This document shows, piece by piece, positions 7,104 to 15,068 of a DNA stretch of 49,023 nt. The stretch's first letter is position 1, and the number at the start of each line of letters is the position of its first letter. The DNA comes from an uncultured Bacteroidales bacterium (lineage in GTDB: Bacteria > Bacteroidota > Bacteroidia > Bacteroidales > Bacteroidaceae). A model generated the notes under the pieces. The model was not told the DNA's origin. It ran no database searches and worked only from the letters and a program-made list of their open reading frames with translations. The translations under genes and the position numbers were made by a program. The stretch lies in assembly GCA_902774275.1 (NCBI GenBank), contig CACYHN010000006.1:1-49023 (forward strand), written 5' to 3'.

Positions 7104-8089
7104 AAGTTGAATGCGAAATTGCAGATTAATGATGATTCTGATACCTGGTATTTGCCGTAAGAGAGGTCAAACATGGCACGTCCTATCCTGAGCCCTGTAC
7201 CTAAGGTTATGCCGGTGAGTCCTTTGCTTCCTTCACCGGCAAGTTCAGCCCTGTTACGCAGATTGAGTCCGGCAGCTATGTAGAACCGGTCTGTTAGCAT
7301 AAAATCAATTCCGGCCGATATGTGTCTCTTAAGAATCTCTCCGAATCCGGATCTTTCATCATCGGTAAAATAGTAATCTGATTTGTCCCAGTGGGTCAGA
7401 TTGTCCATGGAGACAGTGAATCTTAACGGAGCATGGCTGAGACGGAATGACACACTGGCCGTGAGGTCAAAAGGCAGTTTCTGGAAGGTGTTCTCAAACG
7501 CCTTGATCTGACCGCCTAAGTTTGTGGCTGCAACTGCCAGTGTAATTCCCTGGTCTGGGATTGAATAAAACAGGCCAAGGTCAACTCCTATGGCAACGGA
7601 TGTCATTGAACCATATCTGGAACAGATGAAATTACCAGTTAGTCCTCCACTCAGATTGTCAGTAAGCATGTATGAGTAAGTGGCTCCTACCGCCATGTCT
7701 TTAGCCCGGAAGGTTCCTGTCCTTGTCCCGTCGGGAGCGGTCTCAGGCATCTTGCCATAGCTTACGTATCTGGCATTGAAAGCATATCGTGAACGTTCGT
7801 CAAAGATGTTGCAGAACTGCGCTCCGGCAATGGTGGTATTTGAAAACCATGTCATCACGTTAAGCCCAAGTGTCATATTGTCAACAACTGATAGCAGAGC
7901 AGGATTCTGTATAAATAAGGAAAGGTCAGGTTCTGCCAATGAGATGGCATGTCCGCCAAGTGAAGAGCTGTGGGCAGATACGGGCAGTCTCAGAAACTCA
8001 AATGAGCTCTCTTGGGTCTGGGCCTGGACAGTGCTGGCAGCTATTGTTGCCGCAAAGCAGCATAGCAGAATCTTTCTGTATAATTTCAT
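7100..8089 (-). CDS. porQ: PorQ-like outer-membrane protein (type IX secretion)
   Basis: 329 residues from the ATG at 8089, chosen because it opens a clean signal peptide (basic MKLYRK, hydrophobic core, cleavage near VQA/QT) and lies just after a promoter box; the open frame extends to 8122. The mature part shows alternating beta-strand segments, an N-terminal [19 protein letters not shown] motif and repeated gly/aromatic strands, as in the PorV/PorQ-type 14-stranded barrels. PorQ is associated with C-terminal-domain handling in type IX secretion. The family assignment rests on remembered similarity; a generic FadL/PorV-like barrel is the alternative. It leads the operon with cmk and ispH. 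A secreted M6 protease at 16480-18120 could be a client. Confidence 0.78.
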   Translation of the reverse strand: MKLYRKILLCCFAATIAASTVQAQTQESSFEFLRLPVSAHSSSLGGHAISLAEPDLSLFIQNPALLSVVDNMTLGLNVMTWFSNTTIAGAQFCNIFDERSRYAFNARYVSYGKMPETAPDGTRTGTFRAKDMAVGATYSYMLTDNLSGGLTGNFICSRYGSMTSVAIGVDLGLFYSIPDQGITLAVAATNLGGQIKAFENTFQKLPFDLTASVSFRLSHAPLRFTVSMDNLTHWDKSDYYFTDDERSGFGEILKRHISAGIDFMLTDRFYIAAGLNLRNRAELAGEGSKGLTGITLGTGLRIGRAMFDLSYGKYQVSESSLICNFAFNL

Positions 8090-8095
8090 TGGGAA

Positions 8096-8103
8096 CAAAT
8101 TTA
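8096..8103 (-). promoter_or_regulatory. Candidate -7 box of porQ-cmk-ispH
   Basis: Minus-strand TAAATTTG matches TAnnTTTG and ends only 6 nt before the ATG at 8089, predicting a leaderless or nearly leaderless porQ mRNA. No good -33 TTTG was found. Confidence 0.45.
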
Positions 8104-8337
8104 CAATAAAATGGTATAACAATAACGTTATTTAAGGGGAAATCAGTACACGGGCACCTAAAGAAAAACATCGATCATAGTTTTTTTTCAAAAAAGAAGA
8201 CGTATTTCAGATAAAGTCTCGTTTACGGGATAGAAGCAAGGATAAGAGAGAGCCTTGTTGAGTAGAATCTTTATGGAAATAGATTCTTAAAAAAACACAA
8301 ATAAGGCCTTTTGTTATTGAGGATGAAAAAAGATTAG

Positions 8338-8345
8338 TATTTTTG
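8338..8345 (+). promoter_or_regulatory. Candidate -7 box of the tonB-like gene
   Basis: TATTTTTG matches TAnnTTTG, 42 nt before the ATG at 8388. A TTTG lies at 8310-8313 but the 24-bp spacing is longer than usual. The rest of the 298-bp gap between porQ and this gene (8090-8387) shows only AT-rich sequence. Confidence 0.45.
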
Positions 8346-8387
8346 CCCGATGATAATAAAAGTGCCAAAAATTAAAAAACAATAATT

Positions 8388-9074
8388 ATGGAAATCAAGA
8401 AGTCTGAAAAAGCCGATCTCGAGAGGGGTAAAGGAACCTCAATCCTGATTGGATTCGTTATGGCTCTGGCGGTCATGTTTGTGGCGCTGGAGTGGACCGA
8501 GAGAGAGGTGGAGGACAACTCTGATCTGTATATGGCCAGAGAAACTACCATAACAGAGGAGATGGTTCCTATCACTTTACCTGAAAAGAAAACCGTACCG
8601 CCCCCACCTGCAGCTGTTGCTAAAGCCGATATTATCAAGATTGTTGATGATGATGCCGATATTGAGGAGGATATCATGGTTTCAACAGAGGATCAGGTTG
8701 AATGGGTTGACCTGGATGAGGTTGATTACATTGAGGTTGAGCCGGAGCCTGAAGAGGAGGAGATATTCATGGTTGTAGAGGATGCACCTGAGTTCCCCGG
8801 TGGTATCAACGCACTCTTGGAGTATCTCAAGAAGAACATCAAGTATCCGGCCATCTGCCGTGATAACAATATCCAGGGTCGTGTAATCGTATCATTCGTG
8901 GTTAACAAGGATGGTAAGATAGTTGATCCGGAGGTTGTTAAGGGTGTTAACCCGTCACTTGACAAGGAGGCTCTGCGAGTTATTTCTACAATGCCTAACT
9001 GGAAGCCTGGTTATCAGCGCGGTAAACCGGTACGTGTAAAATACTCAGTGCCTGTAAACTTCCGTCTTAACTGA
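8388..9074 (+). CDS. TonB-family energy transducer
   Basis: 228 residues: a short cytoplasmic N-terminus, one transmembrane segment (about 20-38, ILIGFVMALAVMFVAL), a periplasmic linker with PPPP and long Glu/Asp/Val-rich stretches, and a C-terminal TonB domain (about 135-228) with PEFPGG, YPAICRDNNIQGRVIVSFVV and MPNWKPGYQRGKPVRVKYSVPVNF (given as separate segments). TonB proteins transmit inner-membrane proton-motive force (via ExbB/ExbD) to SusC-type and other outer-membrane transporters. No exbB/exbD or receptor gene lies nearby. The unusually acidic linker, rather than the common Pro-Lys type, is typical of many Bacteroidetes TonB paralogues. The gene stands alone, followed by a strong terminator. 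Confidence 0.9.
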   Translation: MEIKKSEKADLERGKGTSILIGFVMALAVMFVALEWTEREVEDNSDLYMARETTITEEMVPITLPEKKTVPPPPAAVAKADIIKIVDDDADIEEDIMVSTEDQVEWVDLDEVDYIEVEPEPEEEEIFMVVEDAPEFPGGINALLEYLKKNIKYPAICRDNNIQGRVIVSFVVNKDGKIVDPEVVKGVNPSLDKEALRVISTMPNWKPGYQRGKPVRVKYSVPVNFRLN

Positions 9075-9096
9075 TTTGTCGGGATATAAGAATATG

Positions 9097-9133
9097 ATGC
9101 GAAGAGGCCGTTTCCGGTCTCTTCGCATTTTTA
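9097..9133 (+). terminator. Intrinsic terminator after the tonB-like gene
   Basis: A 13-bp stem (ATGCGAAGAGGCC at 9097-9109 with GGTCTCTTCGCAT at 9116-9128, one G.T pair) with a 6-nt loop is followed by a T-run. It ends 49 nt before the next gene. Confidence 0.85.
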
Positions 9134-9168
9134 TATTCGTTTTGTTGTGTTATTTCAGGACAACTTGT

Positions 9169-9176
9169 TAATTTCG
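9169..9176 (+). promoter_or_regulatory. Candidate -7 box of the polyprenyl synthase gene
   Basis: TAATTTCG is one base off TAnnTTTG and ends 6 nt before the ATG at 9183, downstream of the tonB terminator. A leaderless or near-leaderless transcript is predicted. Confidence 0.4.
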
Positions 9177-9182
9177 CAATTG

Positions 9183-10157
9183 ATGAAAACAGTACAGCAA
9201 ATACAGGAGAGTTTTGAGCGTTATATTCAGACGCTGGACTACTCACGTGAACCGGATGAATTGTATGCTCCCATAAGGTATGTCCTTTCACTTGGGGGCA
9301 AGCGGATACGTCCTACATTCCTTATCATGGCTTACAATATGTATGCCGATGATGTTGAAAGGGTTTATGTTACAGCTGCCGGGATGGAGATTTTCCATAA
9401 TTTTACCCTGCTGCATGATGACCTTATGGATAAGGCTGACTTGCGTCGCGGAAATGCCACTGTCCATAAGAAATGGAATGAAAATGCGGCAATCCTTTCC
9501 GGTGACGGAATGCTTGTCCTGGCATACCGTTATCTTGCCCAGGCATCGGACAAGGATATCAGGAAGATTCTTGAGATAGCAAATGAGACCTTTACCGGTA
9601 TCATGGAAGGGCAACAGTATGACATGGAGTTTGAGACCCGTGATGATGTTACTGAAGCTGAGTATATTGAGATGATACGTCTTAAGACATCTGTGTTGCT
9701 GGCTGCCTGCACTGAGATGGGTGCCGTTCTTGGAGGTGCATCGGATAAAGATGCCGCTCTTATTTATGAGTTTGGTGAGAAGGTGGGTATAGCATTCCAG
9801 CTTCAGGATGACCTGCTTGATGTTTACGGTGATGCGGCCGTGTTCGGCAAGAAGATAGGCGGAGATATACTTTGCAACAAGAAGACATACCTTTATATAA
9901 ACGCGTACCTGCTTGCCAATGCCGCTCAGAAGGCAGAACTGGACCGTTGGGCTGCGTATGACGGCCCTGATGCGGAGGCAAAGATTGCCGCTGTGCGTGC
10001 CATTTATGATGCTGTCGGTGTAAAAGAACTTTCAGAAAAACTGATACGCTCATATTTTGCTGAGGCTATGGCCAAGCTTGACAGCGTAAGCCTGCCGGAA
10101 GCACGTAAGCAGGCTCTTAAGGAGTATGCCTCAAGTCTAATGAACAGAGTCCTTTAA
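9183..10157 (+). CDS. Polyprenyl (farnesyl/geranylgeranyl-type) diphosphate synthase
   Basis: 324 residues from ATG 9183 (MKTVQQIQES); an in-frame upstream ATG at 9147 lies upstream of the promoter box. It is an all-helical trans-isoprenyl diphosphate synthase: GGKRIRP substrate motif, first Asp-rich motif DDLMD (D79-D83) followed by the RRG motif, and second Asp-rich motif FQLQDDLLDVYGD. It condenses IPP with allylic diphosphates. The residue five before the first DD is Phe74, a bulky position that in characterised enzymes limits chain length, so a short product (C15-C20) is more likely than octaprenyl diphosphate (inference). Followed after 15 nt by an unknown gene. Confidence 0.92.
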   Translation: MKTVQQIQESFERYIQTLDYSREPDELYAPIRYVLSLGGKRIRPTFLIMAYNMYADDVERVYVTAAGMEIFHNFTLLHDDLMDKADLRRGNATVHKKWNENAAILSGDGMLVLAYRYLAQASDKDIRKILEIANETFTGIMEGQQYDMEFETRDDVTEAEYIEMIRLKTSVLLAACTEMGAVLGGASDKDAALIYEFGEKVGIAFQLQDDLLDVYGDAAVFGKKIGGDILCNKKTYLYINAYLLANAAQKAELDRWAAYDGPDAEAKIAAVRAIYDAVGVKELSEKLIRSYFAEAMAKLDSVSLPEARKQALKEYASSLMNRVL

Positions 10158-10172
10158 TATCCATATCTTGTC

Positions 10173-10871
10173 ATGCCATACAGAAGATTACCCAATACTG
10201 ACCAGGCCAGGATCCGTTCCTTAGAGACAGCCATCAACAAGATGAGAAACAGTGATTATTATGCCCCGGTATTGTCACCGGATCTCTTTAACAGGGCTGA
10301 AACTAAACTCCAACAGTTCAAAGGGGCGGTTGAACGTTATGTGAAATCTCTTGAATCACAGGTAAATTACTCCAAGTCAGATGCATATCAGGATAGGCTT
10401 AAGAATACCAAGATGTATGTGTCGCATTTCCTGACGGTTTTTAATCTGTGTGTCAAGCGTGGTGAGATAAAGCCTGCAGACCGGGAATATTACTCTATTC
10501 CCCAGGATTCAGGCGAACTGCCGGATCTGTCAAGTGACATTGCGGTAATACGCTGTTGTGAGAACACCATTCAGGGTGAGAAAGCCAGGACAAACAAGGG
10601 TGGAATTCCTATCTATAATCCTACTATTGCAAAGGTTGTGGTGCATTATGACCTCTTCAAGGAACTCTATGACAAGCAGTGCGGATTACGTCAGCTTACT
10701 GAGGAAAGCCTTATGGTGGTATCACTTATGCGTCCGCAGATAGATGAGGTTATACTTGAGGTATGGAACTCCATAGAGAGCTATTTCTCAGATCTGGAAG
10801 GAGAGAAAAAACTTAATGCCTGCCGTGAATACGGCCTGATTTATTATTACCGCAAGGGTGAAACTGATTGA
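10173..10871 (+). CDS. Conserved Bacteroidetes-type protein of unknown function
   Basis: 232 residues, no signal peptide or membrane segment, mostly helical and soluble in appearance (LETAINKMRNSDYY, VERYVKSLESQVNY). I do not recognise a domain. It sits 15 nt after the isoprenyl synthase and its 3' end overlaps tatD by 14 nt, so the three genes are probably one transcript. The reading frame is long, well placed and has codon usage like its neighbours, so it is real. The name is only descriptive. Confidence 0.75.
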   Translation: MPYRRLPNTDQARIRSLETAINKMRNSDYYAPVLSPDLFNRAETKLQQFKGAVERYVKSLESQVNYSKSDAYQDRLKNTKMYVSHFLTVFNLCVKRGEIKPADREYYSIPQDSGELPDLSSDIAVIRCCENTIQGEKARTNKGGIPIYNPTIAKVVVHYDLFKELYDKQCGLRQLTEESLMVVSLMRPQIDEVILEVWNSIESYFSDLEGEKKLNACREYGLIYYYRKGETD

Positions 10872-11649
10872 CACTCATTGTCACGTCTATGATGAGGCGT
10901 TCCGTGATGATCTGCCAGATGTTATAGGCAGGGCACGTGATGCCGGGCTGGAGTATCTGCTCATGCCGTGCGTCAATCCGGAAACCCTTCCGGAACTGAT
11001 GCGTGTGTGCAGTACGTGGTCTGATTTGTGCCGCCCTATGATAGGACTGCATCCGGAGGATCTTGCGGATGATTTCCATAGTCAGCTGGATGGGCTGAAA
11101 GCGCTTCTTGACAAGGATCAGATGGAAGGCGGTAAGCATCAGTATATAGGGATAGGAGAGACGGGGCTTGACCTTTATTGGGATAAGAGCCGTCTGAATG
11201 ACCAGATAGAATCGTTCCGTACCCAGATAGAGTGGGCTATTGAGTTTGACCTGCCTATTGTAATACATTCCAGAGATTCTTTTAGTGAACTGTATGAAGT
11301 AATGTCTCATTACAGGGACAGTAACCTGAGAGGTGTGTTCCATTGTTTTTCAGGTTCGGCCGATGAGGCTGCCGCACTTATGGAGTTCAGCGGATTCATG
11401 TTCGGGATAGGCGGTGTGCTCACCTATAAGAAATCAACATTGCCTTCGGTATTGCCTCTCATACCTATGGAACGGGTGGTGTTGGAGACGGATTGTCCTT
11501 ATCTGCCGCCTGTACCTTATAGAGGTAAACGCAATGAGCCGTCATACATAGTTAATACCGCCGCCATGATGGCGCAAGTGTATGGATGTACTATTGAGCA
11601 GGTGGTAGAAAAAACAAACGTGAACGCACGCCTTCTGTTCCGTCTTTAA
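10858..11649 (+). CDS. TatD family metal-dependent hydrolase
   Basis: 263 residues from a GTG start (GTG AAA CTG ATT GAC), which gives the canonical N-terminus MKLIDTHCHVYD. Other TatD signatures in order: GLHPED, IGETGLDLYWDKS, IVIHSRDS, GVFHCFSGS, and LETDCPYLPPVPYRGKRNEP. TatD proteins are cytoplasmic TIM-barrel metallo-hydrolases with reported 3'-5' DNase/RNase activity and roles in DNA repair or tRNA/RNA quality control; the paralogue type (TatD/YcfH/YjjV) cannot be fixed by eye, YcfH-like being the nearest. The gene overlaps the preceding unknown gene by 14 nt. Confidence 0.94.
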   Translation: MKLIDTHCHVYDEAFRDDLPDVIGRARDAGLEYLLMPCVNPETLPELMRVCSTWSDLCRPMIGLHPEDLADDFHSQLDGLKALLDKDQMEGGKHQYIGIGETGLDLYWDKSRLNDQIESFRTQIEWAIEFDLPIVIHSRDSFSELYEVMSHYRDSNLRGVFHCFSGSADEAAALMEFSGFMFGIGGVLTYKKSTLPSVLPLIPMERVVLETDCPYLPPVPYRGKRNEPSYIVNTAAMMAQVYGCTIEQVVEKTNVNARLLFRL

Positions 11650-11719
11650 GTATCGGGTACAATATCCGCCCGGATAATCCGTTTATTCTTTGCCGACCCC
11701 AAAAGAGCGGCAATATCAG

Positions 11720-12871
11720 ATGAGAAAATTCAAGGAGTTCAAGCGGATAAGGACAATACTTATTGTCGTAGCCATCATAATAGCATTCATTTCACTGTTC
11801 GTATCGCAGTCTTTGGTCAAGGACCTGTCACGTGAGGAGCATTCCAAGATGGAACTGTTTGCTGAGGCATACCGTTCACTTGATGATGCCGATGAGAACA
11901 CAGACTTGAGCCTTGTGCTTGCTGTAATAAGCGGTAACAAGACCATCCCCGTGATTGTGGTGGATGAGAAGAATGAGATAAGGAGCTACCTTAACATAGA
12001 GATACGCAAAGCTGATACTTTGGCTTATCTGAACAGTTACGTGGAGCGTATGCGCCAACTGGGCAATTCCATAAAGATTTTCTATGATGAGCAGGATGAA
12101 TCAGTCTATAATGAGGTATGTTTTGATGAGTCTCTGCTGCTGAACCGCCTTACCGTATATCCTTATATACAGATGGGTGTGGTAATGCTGTTTGTGCTGA
12201 TAGCCATATTCGCACTGCTCAGTTTCAAGAAAACGGAGCAGAACCGTGTATGGGTGGGGCTCTCCAAGGAGACCGCACATCAGTTGGGTACGCCTATATC
12301 TTCACTTATGGCTTGGACGGAACTGCTCAAGGACAAGTATGATGATGTGTTGATAGCAGAGATGGAAAAGGATGTGGACCGTCTGCAGATGGTGGCAGAG
12401 CGTTTCTCAAAAGTGGGTTCCATGCCGGAGCCGGTCCAGGAAGATATGGTAGGTGTGCTTGAAAACGTAATAGGTTACGTGGAGCATCGTTCTCCAGCCA
12501 CTGTGAAGTTTGTGCGTGATTTTCCCAATCCGCCGGTAAATGCCAAGGTGAACGCTTCTCTGTTCGGATGGGTTATAGAGAATATATGCAAGAATGCCGT
12601 GGATGCCATGAGTGGCAGCGGTACGCTTACCATCAAACTCTTGGAGGATAAGAATTATGTCACCATTGATGTAACCGATACAGGTAAGGGCATTCCCAAG
12701 AGCTCATGGAAGAGCGTCTTTGATCCCGGCTACACCACCAAGGAACGCGGTTGGGGCTTGGGTCTCTCACTGGCCAAGCGCATAGTGACCGAGTATCACA
12801 AAGGAAAAATCTACGTTTCCCATTCCGAACTAGGAAAAGGAACCACCTTCCACATAGAAATCCCTAAATAA
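11720..12871 (+). CDS. Membrane sensor histidine kinase, no adjacent regulator
   Basis: 383 residues from ATG 11720; a TTG ten codons upstream is less likely. Layout: TM1 about 11-33, a periplasmic sensor loop about 34-148 without a recognised fold, TM2 about 149-168, then a dimerisation/phosphoacceptor helix with H187 (ETAHQLGTPISSL) and a HATPase_c domain (N-box ENICKNAVDAM, G1 DTGKGIPKSSW, G2 GWGLGLSLAKRIV). The H-box has Gly-Thr-Pro rather than the common Arg-Thr-Pro. No response regulator gene is nearby, so the partner is unknown. It lies 70 nt after tatD and is followed by a long non-coding stretch. Confidence 0.92.
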   Translation: MRKFKEFKRIRTILIVVAIIIAFISLFVSQSLVKDLSREEHSKMELFAEAYRSLDDADENTDLSLVLAVISGNKTIPVIVVDEKNEIRSYLNIEIRKADTLAYLNSYVERMRQLGNSIKIFYDEQDESVYNEVCFDESLLLNRLTVYPYIQMGVVMLFVLIAIFALLSFKKTEQNRVWVGLSKETAHQLGTPISSLMAWTELLKDKYDDVLIAEMEKDVDRLQMVAERFSKVGSMPEPVQEDMVGVLENVIGYVEHRSPATVKFVRDFPNPPVNAKVNASLFGWVIENICKNAVDAMSGSGTLTIKLLEDKNYVTIDVTDTGKGIPKSSWKSVFDPGYTTKERGWGLGLSLAKRIVTEYHKGKIYVSHSELGKGTTFHIEIPK

Positions 12872-12969
12872 ATACCACCGCACCTGCGTATCCCCGTGCG
12901 CATTCCTAATCCGCACTTAGGTTTCCAGTTAGGTATTTCCAACCATATATAGGTTTCCAGTTGCACCCA

Positions 12970-13016
12970 GTAAAACGAGAATCCGACAGCAAAGCGTTGT
13001 CGGATTTTCGTTTTAC
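12970..13016 (+). terminator. Long hairpin after the histidine kinase gene
   Basis: 12970-12988 pairs with 12998-13016 (19 bp, one G.T pair, 9-nt loop). The right arm ends TTTTCGTTTTAC, so it may terminate kinase transcription, although the T-run is interrupted. It is directly followed by a second GC palindrome (13017-13033). Confidence 0.5.
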
Positions 13017-13319
13017 CCGGCCTGGAAGGCCGGCAAGCGAAGTGTAACGGAGCGCGTTTCCAGAAGGAAACTAAAAAAAGGTTGAATTATATTCGACCTT
13101 TTCTCGCCACGACAGAGTGAGTAAACTCCCTCTGTTCGTCTGGCTTAACGAAAACGTTGTTTCAAATACGCAGAAAAGTTTCCATCCAACGACTTTTTAG
13201 GCCCAAAGGGCCATAAAAGTCAAAAAACACCGAGCCGCGAAGCGGCGAGTTCCCGCCGGATGGCTCCACTTACTTTCCAAAAAAAACCTTAATCATTTCA
13301 ATAACCCAAAATAATGTCA

Positions 13320-13327
13320 TATCTTTG
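13320..13327 (+). promoter_or_regulatory. Candidate -7 box of the DUF177-rpmF operon
   Basis: TATCTTTG fits TAnnTTTG exactly and lies 20 nt before the ATG at 13348. Confidence 0.55.
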
Positions 13328-13347
13328 TGCCCCGAAAAATTTGTCTG

Positions 13348-13890
13348 ATGGGAAGACTGGATAAATACAACGTTGACCTGAAGGGGCTTACAGAAGCCAA
13401 TTCTACGTACAGCTGGACAGTTGACCAGGAGTTCTTCAATATAGTGGAGGGCGAGGAGGTTCAGCGCGGCAAAGTGAACGTAGACCTTAAGGTTACAAAG
13501 GCATCCGGTGTATATCATCTCAGTTTTTCAGTAGCGGGATCAGTAATTGTTACCTGTGACCGCTGCCTTGATGACATGTCACTTGACATTGAGAATACAG
13601 GTGAGCTTAAGGTTAAGCTGGGTCCTGATTTTGCTGATGACGGTGACATCGTGGTGGTACCGGAGGACAAGGGTATTGTCAATGTAGCCTGGTATATCTA
13701 TGAGTTCATCGCTCTGGCTATTCCCATCAAGCACGTGCATGCACCCGGTAAGTGTAACAAGGGCATGATGGAGAAACTTGATGAGCACTCAGCCGAAGAG
13801 GGTGGTGAAGAAGGTGGAGATGTGGATACCGGTGCAACAGATTCCCGTTGGGATGCATTGAACAGTATTCTGGAATCAGATAACGAATAA
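13348..13890 (+). CDS. DUF177/YceD family protein
   Basis: 180 residues starting MGRLDKYNVDLKGL; an earlier GTG in frame (13327) overlaps the promoter box and is rejected. The family motif VTCDRCLDDM (CxxC) and a downstream KCNKGMM cysteine are visible, with an acidic Glu/Gly-rich segment near the C-terminus and the closing SRWDALNSIL typical of the family. DUF177 (YceD) proteins are encoded next to rpmF in very many bacteria and are linked to 23S rRNA accumulation/ribosome assembly. rpmF follows after 24 nt. Confidence 0.88.
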   Translation: MGRLDKYNVDLKGLTEANSTYSWTVDQEFFNIVEGEEVQRGKVNVDLKVTKASGVYHLSFSVAGSVIVTCDRCLDDMSLDIENTGELKVKLGPDFADDGDIVVVPEDKGIVNVAWYIYEFIALAIPIKHVHAPGKCNKGMMEKLDEHSAEEGGEEGGDVDTGATDSRWDALNSILESDNE

Positions 13891-13914
13891 TAACAACAAT
13901 AAAAACAAAACAAA

Positions 13915-14103
13915 ATGGCACATCCTAAAAGAAGGCAGTCCAAGACAAGAACTGCGAAGAGAAGGACCCACGATAAGGCAGTAGCACCTACACTTGCCAT
14001 CTGCCCCAACTGTGGAGCCTGGCACGTTTATCACACAGTATGCGGTGAGTGCGGTTATTACAGAGGCAAGTTGGCAGTAGTCAAGGAAGCAGCCGCTGAA
14101 TAA
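13915..14103 (+). CDS. rpmF: 50S ribosomal protein L32
   Basis: 62 residues, basic N-terminus (MAHPKRRQSKTRTAKRRTH) and a zinc ribbon made of CPNC and CGEC. It is a component of the large ribosomal subunit. It follows the DUF177 gene by 24 nt and is closed by a strong terminator. In many Bacteroidetes a fabH gene comes next (recollection); here era follows directly. Confidence 0.98.
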   Translation: MAHPKRRQSKTRTAKRRTHDKAVAPTLAICPNCGAWHVYHTVCGECGYYRGKLAVVKEAAAE

Positions 14104-14111
14104 ACAAAACG

Positions 14112-14143
14112 AAAAACGCATCTCTTCAAGGTGCGTTTTTTTT
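14112..14143 (+). terminator. Intrinsic terminator after rpmF
   Basis: AAAAACGCA at 14112-14120 pairs with TGCGTTTTT at 14132-14140 around an 11-nt loop, followed by more T. It lies 26 nt before the era ATG, so era needs read-through or its own promoter. Confidence 0.8.
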
Positions 14144-14168
14144 GACTCTTACCAAAACAAATTCTTCT

Positions 14169-15050
14169 ATGCACAAGGCCGGATTCGTAAACATAGTGGG
14201 TAACCCCAACGTAGGCAAGTCAACGCTGATGAACCTGCTGGTGGGCGAGCATATATCCATTGCCACATTCAAGGCGCAGACCACGCGCCATAGGATAATG
14301 GGTATTGTCAATACTGAGGAGTCACAGATAGTCTTCTCTGACACCCCGGGTGTGCTCAAGCCTAACTATAAGCTCCAAGAGTCAATGCTGGCATTCTCAG
14401 AGAGCGCTTTGGTTGATGCCGATGTGCTGCTCTACATGACTGATGTCGTGGAGAAGGCCGATAAGAACTCTGAGTTCCTGGACAAGGTGGCCAGGATGAA
14501 GGTTCCCGTGCTGGTCATCATCAACAAGATTGACCTGACCGATGAGGAGAATCTGATAAAACTGGTGGAGTCATGGCATGAAAAACTACCAAATGCTGAA
14601 ATCATACCTATATCGGCCGCTACGTCATTCGGTGTAAAGACAGTATTGAAGCGTGTAAACGAGCTTATTCCGGAGTGCCCCCCATATTTTGAGAAGGACC
14701 AACTGACTGACAAACCGGCCCGTTTCTTTGTATCGGAGATAGTAAGGGAGAAGATCCTACTCAATTATGACAAGGAGATTCCGTATTCAGTAGAGGTGGT
14801 AGTGGAGCAGTTCCGCGAGAACCATTCCAGGATTGTGATCAATGCAGTCATTTATGTGGAGCGTGAGTCACAGAAGGGAATCCTTATTGGACATGAGGGA
14901 CAGGCTCTAAAGCGTGTAGCTATAGAGGCCCGCAAGGATCTGGAGAAATTCTTCGGTAAGAAGATTTTCATGGAGCTTTTTGTAAAGGTAGATAAAGACT
15001 GGCGCAGTTCTGACCGTGAGCTCAAGAACTTTGGGTACGGACAGGAATGA
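14169..15050 (+). CDS. era: GTPase Era
   Basis: 293 residues from ATG 14169 (MHKAGFVNIVGNPNVGKST); a TTG at 14142 would read from inside the terminator. G1 GNPNVGKS, G3 DTPG, G4 NKID and the C-terminal KH domain with IGHEGQALKRVAIEARKDLE are visible. Era binds 16S rRNA and helps 30S maturation. der follows after 18 nt, so the two GTPases are likely co-transcribed. Confidence 0.97.
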   Translation: MHKAGFVNIVGNPNVGKSTLMNLLVGEHISIATFKAQTTRHRIMGIVNTEESQIVFSDTPGVLKPNYKLQESMLAFSESALVDADVLLYMTDVVEKADKNSEFLDKVARMKVPVLVIINKIDLTDEENLIKLVESWHEKLPNAEIIPISAATSFGVKTVLKRVNELIPECPPYFEKDQLTDKPARFFVSEIVREKILLNYDKEIPYSVEVVVEQFRENHSRIVINAVIYVERESQKGILIGHEGQALKRVAIEARKDLEKFFGKKIFMELFVKVDKDWRSSDRELKNFGYGQE

Positions 15051-15068
15051 TATTAAAATCTGAAAATC

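Larger units (their letters stand above)
12872..13347. other. Long intergenic stretch rich in hairpins and GTTTCC repeats
   Basis: 476 bp with no convincing reading frame. Contents in order: direct repeats AGGTTTCCAGTT at 12919-12930 and 12951-12962; a 19-bp stem at 12970-13016; a perfect CCGGCC/GGCCGG hairpin at 13017-13033; AGTTTCC/GGAAACT motifs around 13057-13072; an AAAGGTTGAAT/ATTCGACCTTT hairpin around 13077-13102; a GACTTTTTAGGCCC/GGGCCATAAAAGTC stem around 13191-13221; a CCGCGAAGCGG hairpin around 13234; and a promoter box at 13320. This could be a structured RNA, a decayed mobile element or both. Confidence 0.6.

Noticed and set aside
12872..13347. A coding gene in the long intergenic region
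   Set aside because: No frame of useful length with plausible composition; the sequence is dominated by hairpins.
13876..14359. Minus-strand ORFs over rpmF and era
   Set aside because: Shadows of well-supported plus-strand genes.
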